The notes below the pieces were generated by a model. That model was not told the origin of the DNA, did no database searches, and saw only the letters and a program-made list of their open reading frames with translations. Positions 24,375-35,805 of a stretch of DNA of 64,000 nt are shown one piece after another. The DNA is taken from positions 158,235,821 to 158,299,820 of the forward strand of contig CM077147.1 in NCBI GenBank assembly GCA_039583875.1, written 5' to 3'. Origin of the DNA: Platanthera guangdongensis. Lineage: Eukaryota > Streptophyta > Magnoliopsida > Asparagales > Orchidaceae. Positions within the stretch are counted from its first letter, which is position 1. Each line of letters opens with the position of its first letter. The translations under genes were made by a program, and so were the position numbers.

Positions 24375-25976
24375 CATAGAGGTACATCAAATATATTCCC
24401 AAAACGTTGTTTTTATACACTTTGCTGAAGTCTTTATCCACAGCTTGTCTGATTAGCTAATAAAATCTGAAGCCTCTTATAACTCTTATGTAATATTTAC
24501 ACGAGGTATTTTCTAGGAAGAACCCAATAGAGTTTACTCATAGTTTCGACCATTTTTTTCTGAAAAATAATATCATGATGGACAAATCACCATGATGATT
24601 TTGTCCATTATAAAGATTTTTTTCTGGAAACCTTGAGTTAAATTTCCTGCATTGCTAAAATTTAGTTAAAACTGTAGGTACATGCAATGGTATTTCATCA
24701 TGTTTCACTGGCTTTTGCAAGCATTAAGTTCATATGCTATAATGCATAAATGATTTGTAAACAACCATCAATATTTGTAATTTTTTTACTTTCATTTGTT
24801 GCTTGATGAAGCCTTAGGCTCCGTTTGGCCCGATGTTTTTGCTCTCGTGAATTTGGACAAAAAGCCACTGTCATAGAAAGTATGTTTGACATGATGACAA
24901 TTATGGACATCATCAAGAAAATAAAACTTCTTTCAGTGACCAGCAAAGCGGGCGGGTGACAGTAGTCAATGCCCTAATTCGTGCGTCCATGGGCATCTCT
25001 AACTACTCAACGAAGCGGACGACAGACTCTGCCACCTCAATCGCTCGACGGCTCAACGTCACAACTTGAAATGACGGTGACACGGCTCCGGAGGCCGGCT
25101 TTCAGGTCTTCCTGACTTCCTCAATGTTTTTTTGTTGTGTTTGAGATTGTTCTTCTAAATCCCTTTCCATAGCAAGCTGGAGAAAACCTTTTTATGTTCT
25201 CTAGTGTGCAAGTCTTGAATTGTTCTAAGAAGAATCATGTTTGCTCCATCTCTTGAATTTGTTTCTTCAATTGTAGTCCCAAGGCCCATATATCAATGCA
25301 AATTTCCTTAAACTATTTTTTGCATGCCTTTTCAAATTCTTAAAACTGATTCGCCTAAATAACAGTTTTCTCCTTGTACTTTTTTTATATTCAACTTTCA
25401 CTTCTTTAGATGTTGGTTGCACTAGTTGTTTTGAAGACAAAAATGAACACATATTTTCTCTTTTTCAGATCACGGGAGCTGTTACTTCATTAATTAATTG
25501 TCTTTTCTTCTATGTCACATTCTCTTAAAAACCTCGCCCCTCGGCCTCGTTGTCAAATTAAACCCGTGCTCTTTCAGTCGGCCGCCAAATTAAACCCGTG
25601 CCTTTTTTGATTTAAGATTGTGAAAGGTATCAGACATATTGTTTTAAAATTGTGTATTCAGTTTTGTTTTTGTTATCAGATTTGTGTTTCCGATTTATTT
25701 TGTGTTTTCTGATCTCTACCATATCTCAAAAAAATTTAAGCCTCGGGTCACTATGTTCCTCAACTCTCTCAAATTGTGTACAGAAATAACTTAGGAATTC
25801 AGAACCCAGCAATTAACTTTAAAGGGTTCAAGGTATGTTCTGAATTTACTTAGTAATTGCAATTTATCATGGAATGTTTTCATGTTTCTTATGCTGGATC
25901 ATAAATTTTATGTAGGAAATGCTGTGACTGATGCTAAGAGGAGTCATTTAGCTTTATTCATTTGCACTTTGCCTGA

Positions 25977-25978
<2 letters not shown>

Positions 25979-26038
<60 letters not shown>
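25979..26038. repeat. (TA)n microsatellite, unit C
   Basis: Sixty nt of uninterrupted TA, much shorter than at the same position in units A and D. Confidence 0.97.
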
Positions 26039-26042
<4 letters not shown>

Positions 26043-26143
26043 TCCATTAGTTATTTTCCTTGTGTGTGGCCTGGTTGCATGTTCCTATAGGAGGGTTAGG
26101 GTTAAGTTTAGCATCAGACGAGCCTCTTATAAATTCATTCTAT

Positions 26144-26364
26144 GACTCTGTTTGGCATGGTGGTGGCGGTGGTTGTGAATGCGGTGGTTATGAACTGTCA
26201 TTCATGAACGCCCGACCTCATCTAAGGAACTTCATTTACTTTTATATTCAAAACTAGTTGTATTTTCTTGGTGATGGTCATAACAATGTTCTTGCCAAAT
26301 AGAATGGAATGATGGTGTTTTTGTACAAACACACTGGAGCCGAAACGTTGCGCCAAACAGAGAC
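26144..26364. mobile_element. MITE-like inverted-repeat element, unit C
   Basis: Same element as at 12669-12889, with termini GACTCTGTTTGGC and GCCAAACAGAGAC, flanked by TAT on both sides. The two ends are perfect complements in this copy but differ from the A copy at one base of each arm. Confidence 0.55.
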
Positions 26365-26753
26365 TATGTTAGAGGATAGTTACACCAATGAAATTGTAAT
26401 CAAGCATTTTATAAGCATATGTGCTCTATATAAGCATTAAAATTAGTACTATTCAGAGCACGACATCTAAAATTAACTAGTTGAGATCTCAATTGGTGAA
26501 CAGGCGATGCGAAGAACTCCGGTCAAGCTCTATACATTTGACAGGAATGTCGGCAGTTGCTAAAGAATATTTCTATTTGATGCTTGTCTTCTGTATTCCT
26601 TGTTCGAATGTAGCAGCAACAACTTATTTATATCAAAAGTATTCACTTTAAGAGATGCTTTTCATCTGGTGCTTTAATTTTAATAAATTTGGTGATTATT
26701 TGAGATTTATTTCAACCAACTACATGCTTTTGATCCTGCTTTACACTTTGCAG

Positions 26754-26879
26754 TCAACATCCACTGAGTGGCAAGAGATGAAGCATCTTTGGGGAGCAAA
26801 TTGGTGCATAATCGGCGGGCCCTTTCTTAGTGAGGGTGACTACACTTTCCGCAGATTTCTCTCTCGGCAAGAGATGTAA
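26754..26879 (+). pseudogene. Conserved 126-bp exon-like ORF, unit C
   Basis: Second copy of the segment at 13279-13404: acceptor TTTGCAG, then TEWQEMKHLWGANWCIIGG and GDYTFRRFLSRQEM, ending in TAA. The open frame extends upstream to an ATG at 26655, but the part before the acceptor is AT-rich and intron-like. Product unknown. Confidence 0.45.
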
Positions 26880-28834
26880 TTCTCAGGAATTGGTCTCCAA
26901 AAGCAACATACACTTTGTGACTCAATTTCATTTAATATAAAGCATACATGGTGGTCGAGCTCCAACAAAGAGAGGAGGAGACTTTAGGCCATTTTGTATA
27001 ATGTTTAAGAGATTGGTCGTTTGTTGGAGTGCAAAGGCATGGCAAACATTATACAATCTTAATAAAACATACTAAATAAGCACCAGTGTGCCAATATTAT
27101 TTTATTAGCAGATTGAGATTCTGGATTTATATTCTATGGGCAGTATAACCCTCTTCTAAGGGGAAGAGAGAGCTTTGTTTATACCCCAACCTATTATTTA
27201 TAGTCTTTGATGTTGCCCCAATGTAATGGGAATTTTCAAAGGAAAATTATAGTCTCTTGTATGAGAACTCTAGTGTTGTGATGTGTATTAATTAGAACTT
27301 TTAAGTTCCGTGGAAGCTTTTGTGATCTGATTTGTAGCTTGCAACAAAGGTTTAAGGGTCATTTGAATTGAGTTAAAGCTTCAGAATTGAATTTGAAGCT
27401 GCAATGAAAATGAACCTTCAATTTTAATTTCACAACTCCATCTGTATCTCTTTTCTTTGATTTTCTCACTTGCGTACATGAAAATCCATGTTGATCTTGG
27501 GGACTGATCGTGATCTACTCGAGATGATATCGGGGATCTATGGTTACTATTTGACCCTTATGAATGTGTTTTGGCATGTATTTTCCCTTTCTTGAATCCT
27601 TAAATTGGGCTCATTTTGTTCATTGCAGATGCTAAACATGTTTTAGAAAAGGTGAGCATGTATTCCTATTCAGCCCTTTTGGATGTGTTCCGGCCTGTTT
27701 TTTTAATAATATTTTTAAAGTGCTTTTTATGCCATTTTCTGAAGATCTAGCTAACAAGGGAACTAGCCTAGTCGGGTCCATTGAACTTGGTCCCATTTCT
27801 CATGGTGAGCTTGAGCCAGCTTTGCTCAACAACACACCTAGGAATACTTGCTACCAGAGATAGAATTAGTTAATGCAAAGCACGACATAAATCAATTTAA
27901 GAGGATTTTTTGCTCCCCAAGCTTTGCCTTTGGAAATGCCAATCTACCAATTTTACCTATTGCACTTTGTTCACATGTTTGATTGTTTATTTATAAAGGT
28001 CAAACATCAGTTACAATGTCATCCTTCTGCAGCTGAGTTAGAAAAGTTTGTGATTACAGATCTCCTTGCAGATATTCGCTTGTGCCTAGGGAGTTAAGGA
28101 TATCAGAAAGACCTTGTTCTCAGAAATTTAGATCGTGAATATGTTCGCTTGAAGATGTTTCATATTTTTTTTCAAAGAGTGGAGTATGTTGTTGGACTTG
28201 CATGCTCGTAGATCCAAGCTTTTGGTTGTATCCAAGCCATCTGTGGCTTCATCTCCTCCCTCCACAATCGATCCCGAGCAGCACGACTATCTTTCTCCTT
28301 CTAAGATTATGATAAACTCTAACCTAGCACGATTTTGGCCCACGATCCCGTCGCTCTGCTCATCATGCAACGTCGCGCATCTTCCTTGTCAAGTTACACT
28401 ACCTCGACCCCGCTCCCCATCAGTTTTTAGCACCAGTCCAAGCTTCTGCAATGGACGTTCTTCCATGAAGCCGACGGTTAAGGGTTATTTTTGTGTTTTC
28501 TTTGCTACCCGATAAATGAGAGTGTTTGTATGCATTGTTTAGTGATTGATGATTATTGTTGATGTTGAAAGAAATCTGTGTTTATTATATGAAATAACTT
28601 ATGAAGAAACAATTCAAAATCAAATGTATAAAATAAAGAAATTTATTTCATTATGTGAATGGTGACATGCAACTTTATCAGGTTTATCTTTCTTATCGTG
28701 CTTGATATAAAATTTACTGCACATGATGACTAAAACGGAAACGCATGTTTAGAAATGAATAAAAATAGAAATCTTGGCATCAAAACAACTCTGCATCCAT
28801 AGTAGAGAGGTATATAAATTGAAAATTTTACAAC

Positions 28835-29033
28835 CTTTCCAATCCTTGTAGACCTCCATAATCGTTGGGTACCCAAACTTTTCGGCTATCATTCTACGAA
28901 GCGACTCCAGAGAAACATTTGTCAACTCTTTAGAAAGCACATAAAGAGATATTCCATTCTCTAATGATATGTGAGGATTCTGGTTGTGACTTCTTGATCC
29001 TCCATGTTTCTCAAATTTGAAAGAAGATACCAC
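28835..29033 (-). pseudogene. Tify-binding/PHD-family-like exon, unit C
   Basis: The best preserved copy: the frame is open through VSSFKFEKHGGSRSHNQN, PHISLENGISLYVLSKEL and IAEKFGYPTIMEVYKDWK to the AAAG/GT donor. The acceptor is TTTGTAG in place of TTTGCAG, still an AG. It is 1468 bp from the BRCA1-like ATG at 30501, in the opposite direction. Without neighbouring exons it is treated as a gene fragment. Confidence 0.5.
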
Positions 29034-29458
29034 CTACAAACGGTAAATACAATCAAAATAAAAGATTTGTATTTTGGTTTAAATTATCAATTTGCAGTCA
29101 TAAATTCACTATAATTATAGAAGAATACATTCAAAACCAAAAGAGATTGGAAAAATAAATAAATAAAGAGCTTGTACTTAGAAAAATCAAATTTACATTT
29201 CAATCACTAGCAGTCTGGCAAGGGGGAGCCCGTGCCTAGCAAACAGCAACACCCTCGCCGCTCACCGTCCTCCTTGCACAACTTATAATCAATTCATCAT
29301 TTGATTCCAAAATACCAGGTTTAATTTATATGCGATTACAAAATAACATGTTTAATTAATCATTTGATTCCAAATAAGGCAATGGAAAAATTGTAATTAC
29401 TTCTAAGAAGTCTATATGACCAGTGCACAAAAATTTTCTCATTTAATACAAACCAAGC

Positions 29459-29555
29459 CCCGCCCCTTTTCTACATTTCCCTCCTCTCTTTCTCCCTCTC
29501 CCCCCTTTTCTTCTTCCCCCACTTTTTCTTTCTCTTCCCTCCCCTCCCCCCTTTC
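29459..29555 (+). promoter_or_regulatory. CT-rich leader/promoter tract, unit C
   Basis: Counterpart of 23000-23095, with almost only C and T over about 95 nt, followed by a GC-rich leader. It is the probable promoter side of the BRCA1-like fragment, and lies between it and the divergent exon. Confidence 0.4.
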
Positions 29556-30500
29556 CCCCTCATGCAAGAGTAGAACCCGGCGGCCCCCGCGGTCGGGCCA
29601 CACTTCAGTCCGATTGAATCGGACTTAAGTTAGGTTATTCCGGAAATACCCTCTTGTTTTCTCTCCATTTGCCCGATACCCTACCTTCCCCGCTCAAGTT
29701 TCTCCCTCTCGCCATTCATCTCCCACACCTCATACTCTTTCTCTCCCTGCTCGACGGGAGCCCCCAAAGCACCGGTAATAGCCCATCGCGGGCCATCCAG
29801 AAGCCACCACCGCGGCCTCCGGCTCCCCCCTGCTCGATGACATCTCCTACAGGAGCTGCAATGGTCGGGCCGCCTTCATCCCCGACGAAAAAATTTCAGA
29901 GCAGCGTTAACTTTCTCTCCCACGACATCTCTCTCTCACTCGCCCTTTTTCTCCCGCAGGTCGAAGAGGGCGAAGTCCTACAGATTAGCTCCATCGAGGT
30001 GGAGAGGGTGCTTCTCTTTCACAGGATGGTGGAAGCAATAGTTGTTCTTCTATTTTGGAAGATAGTGGAGGCAGAGCGTGCTTCTATCTCTCGCTCGTTC
30101 TTTCACAGGACAGTGCAGGTCAGCCCCCTTTTGTTTTTTTCCCTGTTGTTGTCTCGATTCCATCTCTCCCCTTTCCTGAGATAGGCGATATCGCCGAGAG
30201 CTCTCCTGAGTTATGCGCTAGATTGCAAGGTCGTTCTTCTTCTTCTTTAGGTGGTGCTCATAGATTCATTTTCTTCTTCTTCTATATGAAGAGCTGGGTA
30301 AATTTGGCGAACCCGAGAACCTTTATCTTTGTTATAACATGGGTGATCATATGGTAATAGATAATTACACATCTCCGTTTTCCATTGTATATTGAGTTCT
30401 ATTATTATGGCCTCATTTGTAGGTGGGGAATGTGTGTGTCTAGTCCAGAGAAGGTAGAACATGCTGCTAATATCCTTCGATGGAAGGGAGAAATATTACG

Positions 30501-30844
30501 ATGGATTTCTCCCACCAGGAAAAGATGGGAAGGGAGATCAAATGCCTTATCTGGTACATCAAAATCCTCTTTCTTCCTCCTTTTTTTTATAATTTTAACT
30601 GAGTATTCTGAGACTGGTATTTTCTCCACTACCCAGCCTAAGTCTCTTGAAATCTGCAGCTATGCTTGTCTGCAACCATGTCTTCTGCAAGTATGCCCCC
30701 ATACCATGCTTCCTTTTTCTTCTCTTGCATAATAACCGGGTTATAATTCTGATAAATGATACTTTTTCTGATCTGATTAGCTCATGCATGGTGGAATCGA
30801 TGAGATCGGGAGCTAATTACCCAATATGTAAATTGCCATTTTGA
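30501..30844 (+). pseudogene. BRCA1: BRCA1-like RING domain, first three exons, unit C
   Basis: Exons 30501-30553, 30637-30690 and 30781-30844 with the same GT-AG introns as in unit B. Here the fifth ligand Cys is present (CNHVFC), but the seventh is lost: NCPVC has become NYPIC. The same TGA follows KLPF, so that stop predates the duplication, whereas the two Cys-to-Tyr changes came after it. Exon 1 has Ile for Leu (GREIKC). It is a truncated pseudogene with no downstream exons in the unit. Confidence 0.85.
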
Positions 30845-32424
30845 CATAGAGGTACATCAAATATATTCCCCAAAAGTTGTTTCTATACACTTTGCTGAAG
30901 TCTTTTTCCATATTTTGTCTGATTAGCTCAAAAAATCTGAAGCCTCTTATAACTCTTATGTAATATTTACACGAGGTATTTTCTAGGAAGAACCCAATTG
31001 AGTTTACCCATAGTTTCGATGATTTTTTTTTGAAAAATAATATCATGATGGACAAATCACCATGATGATTTTGTCCATTATAAATGATTTTTTCTGGAAA
31101 CCTTGAGTTAAATTTTCTACACTGCTAAACTTTAGTTAAAACTGGAGGTACAAGCAATGGTATTTCATCATGTTTCACTAGCTTTTGCAAGCATTAAGTT
31201 CATATGCTAGAATGCATAAATGATTTGTAAACAACCATCAAAATTTGTAATTTTTTTACTTTCATCTGCTTCTTGATGCCTTAGGCTCCGTTTGGTCCGA
31301 AGTTTTTGCTCCCGTGAATTTGGACAAAAAGCCACTGTCATAGAATATATGTTTGACATGATGTCAATTATGAACATCATCAAGAAAATAAAACTTCTTT
31401 CAGCTACCAGCAAAGCGGGCGAGCGACGGTAGTCGGTGCCCTAATTCGTGCGGCCCTGGGCATCTCTAACTACTCGACGAAGATGACGCCAGTCTCTGCC
31501 ACCTCAATCGCTCGACGGCTCGACGTCACAGCTTGAAATGACGGTGACACGGCTCTGGTGGCCGGCTTTCAGGTCTTCCTGACTTCCTCAATGTTTTTTT
31601 ATTGTGTTTGAGATTGTTTTTCTAAATCCCTTTCCCTAGCAAGATGGAGAAAACCTTTTCATGTTCTCTAGTGTGCAAGTCTTGAATTATTCTAAGAAGA
31701 ATCATGTTTGCTCTATCTCTTACATTTGTTTCTTCAATTGTAGTTCCAAGGCCCATATATAAATGCAAATTTCCTTAAACTATTTTTGCATGCCCTTTCA
31801 AATTCTTAAAACTGATTCGCCTAAATAATAGTTTTCTCCTTGTACTTTTTTTATATTCAGCTTTCACTTCTTTAGATGTTGGTTGCACTAGTTGTTTTGA
31901 AGACAAAAATGAACACATATTTTCTCTTTTTCAGATCACGGGAGCTGTTAATTCATTAATTAATTGTTTTGTCTTCTATGTCACATTCTCTTAAAACCCT
32001 CGCCCCTCGGCCTCGCTGCCAAATTAAACTCGTGCTCTTTCAGTCGACCGCCAAATTAAACCCGTGCGTTTTTTGATTTAAGATTGTGAAAGGTATCAGA
32101 CAGGTTGGTTTAAGATTGTGTATTCAGTTTTGTTTTTGTTATCTGATTTGTGTTTTCTGATCTCTACCATATCCCAAAAAAAATTTAAGCCTCGGGTCAC
32201 TATGTTCCTAAACTCTCTCAAATTGTGTATAGAAACAACTTAGGAATTCAGAACCCAGCAATTAACTTTAAAGGGTTCATGGTATGTTCTGAATTTACTT
32301 ATTAATTGCAATTTGTCGCGGAATGTTTTCAGGTTTCTTATGCTGGATCATAAATTTTAGGTAGGAAATGCTGTGACTGACGCTAAGTGCAGTCATTTAG
32401 GTTTATTCATTTGCACTTTGCCTG

Positions 32425-32427
<3 letters not shown>

Positions 32428-32458
<31 letters not shown>

Positions 32459-32471
32459 TCTTATGCTGGAG

Positions 32472-32563
<92 letters not shown>

Positions 32564-32768
32564 ACATACATATATATATATATGTATGTATACATACATA
32601 TATATATATGTATGTATACATATATATATGTATGTATACATATACATATATATATATATGTATGTATACATATACATATACATATATATATCTGTATGTA
32701 TACATACATATATATGTATATGTATACATACATATATATATGTATATGTATACATACATATATATGTG

Positions 32769-32863
<95 letters not shown>

Positions 32864-32871
32864 AGATATAT
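32428..32871. repeat. (TA)n microsatellite with TATG/CATA variants, unit D
   Basis: About 440 nt, the longest of the three blocks, with an internal GGTCTTATGCTGGAGT interruption at 32457-32472 and a middle part rich in TATGTATACATACA. The interruption resembles the CTTATGCTGG sequence of the flank near 32337, suggesting a local copying event. The long YIYIYI ORFs here are artefacts. Confidence 0.95.
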
Positions 32872-32976
32872 AGTTTCCATTAGTTATTTTCCTAGTGTGT
32901 GGCCTGGTTGCATGTTCCCATAGGAGGGTTAGGGTTAAGTTTAGCATCAAACGAGCCTCTTATAAATTCATTTTAT

Positions 32977-33197
32977 TGCTCCGTTTGGCATGGTGGTGGC
33001 GGTGGTCGTGAATGCGGTGGTTATGAACTATCGTTCATGAACGCCTGCCCTCATCTAAGGAATTTCATTTTCTTTTATATGCAAAACTAGTTGTATTTTC
33101 TTGGTGATGGTCATAACAATCTTCTTGCCAAATAGAATGGAATGATGGTGTTTTTGTCCAAACACACTGGAGCCAAAACGTTGCGCCAAACAGAGCC
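32977..33197. mobile_element. MITE-like inverted-repeat element, unit D
   Basis: Third copy of the 221-bp element: left end TGCTCCGTTTGGC, right end GCCAAACAGAGCC (33185-33197). It is collinear with the copies in A and C. Confidence 0.55.
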
Positions 33198-33586
33198 TAT
33201 GTTAGAGGTTAGTTACACCCTGGAAATTGTGATCAAGCATTATATAAGCATAGGTGCTCTATATAGGCATTAAAATTAGGACTATTCAGAGCACAGTGTC
33301 TAAAATTAACTAGTTGAGATCTCAAATAGCGAGCAGGTGATTCGAAGAACTCCGGTCAAGCTCTTTACGTTTGACAGGAATGTCGGCAGTTGCTAAAAAA
33401 TATTTCTATTTGATGTTTGTCTTCTGTATTCCTTGTTCAAATGCAGCATCAACAACTTATTTATATCAAAAGTATTCACTTTAAGAGATGCTTTTCATCT
33501 AGTGCTTTAATTTTCATAAAGTTGGTGATTATTTGAGATTTCTTTCAACCAACTATATGCTTTTGATCCTGCTTTACACTTTGCAG

Positions 33587-33712
33587 TCAACATCCACTGA
33601 GTGGCAAGGGATGAAGCATCTTTGGGGAGCAAATTGGTGCATAATCGGCGGGCCCTTTCTCAGTGAGGGTGACTACACTTTCCGCAGAGTTCTCTCTCGG
33701 CAAGAGATGTAA
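33587..33712 (+). pseudogene. Conserved 126-bp exon-like ORF, unit D
   Basis: Third copy, open from the TTTGCAG acceptor to TAA (TEWQGMKHLWGANW..., GDYTFRRVLSRQEM). Upstream of the acceptor this copy has a TAG where A and C are open. That supports reading the segment after the acceptor as the real exon. Confidence 0.45.
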
Positions 33713-34048
33713 TTCCCAGGAATTGGTCTCCAAAAGCAACATATACTTCTCGAATCAATTTCATTTAACATAAAGCATGCATGGTGGCAGAGCTCCAAAT
33801 AAAGAGAGGAGGAGACTTTAGACCATTTTGTATAATGTTTAATAGATTGATCGTTTGTTGGAGTGCAAAGCCATGGCAAACATTATACAATCTTAATAAA
33901 CCATACTAAATAAGCACCAGTGTGCCAATATTGTTTTATTAGCAGATGGAGATTCCAGATTTATGTTGTATGGGCAGTATAACCCTCTTCTAAGGGTAAG
34001 ATAGAGCTTTGTTTATGCCCCAACCTATTATTTATAGCCTTTGATGTT

Positions 34049-35726
34049 TGTTGGGTACATTGGAATATGTGTACCAGATTTGGAGAAGCCTCACCTAACT
34101 CAATGATATTCATCAAGGTGTATTTGATGTGGTGTTGAGTTTCCATGTGCAGGTTAAGGAAATGAAAGAAAATTTTGTAAGTACAAGTGTCGACACTTGA
34201 GAAGCATTGTGTCGACACATGGGAAAGGCTGTGTCGACACCAGGAGCCAGCTTGTGTCGACACACAGAACTTGTGTCGACACACAGAGATTCTGTCGATA
34301 AAGACTCTGTCGACACCAGGAGCCAGCTTGTGTCTACACACAGAACTTGTGTCGACACACAGAGATTCTGTCGACAAAGACTGTGTCGACATCAGGAGCC
34401 AGTTTGTGTCGACACACAGGACTTGTGTCGACACACAGAAAGCTCAGTCAATAACAACTGTGTCGAGACACAGGACTTGTGTTGACACACACCAGAATTT
34501 TTGTTGAAGTCAACTATGTCAAGATAAGAAGTGATTGTGTCGACACATAGGACTTGTGTCGACACATTCTGTAGAAGCTATGTCAAGAAGATAGAGAAGT
34601 GTTGTGTCGACAGTATGCAATCTGTGTCGACATCACCATGGATTGTGTCGACACATGAACTATTTGTGTCGACACATTTGCAGTATTGTCTCGACACTTT
34701 GCTGCTGAGCTGAAGTTCATTGAAGTATCAGATATAATGACTGGAGACTTGACAGCTATCATGATCAACACAGCTGTTGTTTCTGTCAGAGCTGTCAGAA
34801 GGTCGTTATGAACCGGATCAGCCGGTAACCTCGGATGAAGCCTATATAAAGATGTGTTCTGTCATTAGATAGAAGAAGTCTAGTGTTGGAAGAATCCAAG
34901 GAGAGAAAAAGCCAATAACAAGAAGAGAAGTCTTCATCCAGAGAGGGCAGATCCTGAACAATCTGCAAGAAGAAATCAAAACCACATATGATTTAGAAGA
35001 AGCTGGATTGAGGATCATCTCCAACTTCAAGAAGATCAACCTTACTTTGTTCAGATTCAAGAAGCTTTGAAGAAGCTAAGACAGGTTGATTCTAGAGTGG
35101 TCAGATCTATCAAGAACTGATCAAGAAGACTTCACCCTTTCTCTCTCTATTTGGGTGAAGGAATTATTCTCTTTATTTTCAATTTTTGTAGGATCTTTTA
35201 TAGATCTGAGTGTAGGAGGATTATTCCTCTGAGTTGTAAGCCTAAATTTATAAAGGCTGAGGTAGGGCTGAGTGCCTAAGGTAGGAGATTAAGTTCTCTG
35301 AGTTGTAGGCCTGGGAATAGGCTGAGGTAGGGCTTAATTACCTGAGCTGTAGGAGTGTGGACTCACTCTGAGGTAGGATTCTCTGGGAGGATCTGAGTTG
35401 TAGGACTTGCTGAAGTCTGAGCTGTAGGGATATTTCAAGGTTCTGAGTTGTAAGATCTGCGGATCTGAGAAGGAAGAAGGAAGTTAGGCCAAATCTAGTA
35501 CACTGCTAGATAGGCGAAGGGGGAAAGTGGATATACCCATCACTTGGGGAACCACTATAAAACTGTGTGTCGTCAGTGTTGCTGTGTTGTTTATTCTGTG
35601 CTGTGAACTGTGTTGTGCTGAATAATCTGTGATCTAACAGTAAAAATATTATCTGCCTTAAGAAAAAGAATTGAACCTATTTACCCCCCTCTAGGTGTTT
35701 AGTACATCTTGAAACCAATTCTTTAA
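34049..35726 (+). repeat. 5' LTR of copia-1 (1678 bp)
   Basis: It begins TGTTGGGTACATTGG and ends AACCAATTCTTTAA (TTCA in the other copy). U3 carries about 20 TGTCGACACA-type motifs (34187-34695). These are followed by ACCGG-ATCAG-CCGGT (34812-34826), an inverted repeat shared with copia-2, then a TATATAAA box at 34843-34850. After the TATA box comes a leader with repeated CTGAGTTGTAGG/GAGGTAGG units (about 35200-35460). The three-part layout (array, inverted repeat, TATA) is the evident promoter. Confidence 0.93.
34843..34850 (+). promoter_or_regulatory. TATA box of copia-1 LTR
   Basis: TATATAAA, 150 nt after the last palindrome of the array. The transcript (start of R) would begin about 30 nt downstream, near 34880. 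Confidence 0.7.
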
Positions 35727-35728
35727 AA

Positions 35729-35741
35729 TGGTATCAGAGCC
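35729..35741 (+). promoter_or_regulatory. Primer-binding site, copia-1
   Basis: TGGTATCAGAGCC, complementary to the 3' end of initiator tRNA-Met, two bases after the LTR end. Confidence 0.95.
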
Positions 35742-35805
35742 AGGTTGCTCAAGATTTGACTTAACAGTCTGAGTTGATCTAAAAGGCAGTTAAAATTTAG
35801 ACACA

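Larger units (their letters stand above)
20760..25544 (+). repeat. Tandem unit B (second part of 6.47-kb unit)
   Basis: The unit resumes at ATGTTGCACCATTG, equivalent to 13733 in unit A, and runs to the unit boundary at 25544. It carries the empty site for the solo LTR, the exon at 22383-22581 and the BRCA1-like exons. The stretch 24375-25544 holds no gene I recognise; it includes a GGCTCCGTTTGG sequence near 24818 like the MITE end, and a short inverted repeat (ATCATGATGGACAAAT / ATCACCATGATGATTTTGTC) at about 24571-24606. Confidence 0.88.
25545..32010 (+). repeat. Tandem unit C (complete, 6466 bp)
   Basis: The only full copy, running from CCTCGTTGTCAAATTAAACCC to the same point at 32011. 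Order: two direct copies of a CCAAATTAAACCCGTGC motif, (TA)n block, MITE-like element, 126-bp exon-like ORF, empty site for the solo LTR, the LLDLHARRSKLL ORF near 28186, the minus-strand exon, CT-rich leader, and BRCA1-like exons. The stretch 30845-32010 has no recognisable gene. Identity with A, B and D is high by eye (roughly 95 percent). Confidence 0.9.
32011..34048 (+). repeat. Tandem unit D (first part of 6.47-kb unit)
   Basis: Collinear with units A and C from the unit start to TATAGCCTTTGATGTT at 34048, where copia-1 is inserted. The last five bases (ATGTT, 34044-34048) are the left target duplication. The continuation of such a unit begins at 20760 with the same ATGTT. Confidence 0.88.

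Noticed and set aside
32373..32950. Long YIYIYI-type ORFs on both strands (up to 185 codons)
   Set aside because: They are translations of (TA)n and TATG/CATA repeats, open in several frames at once.
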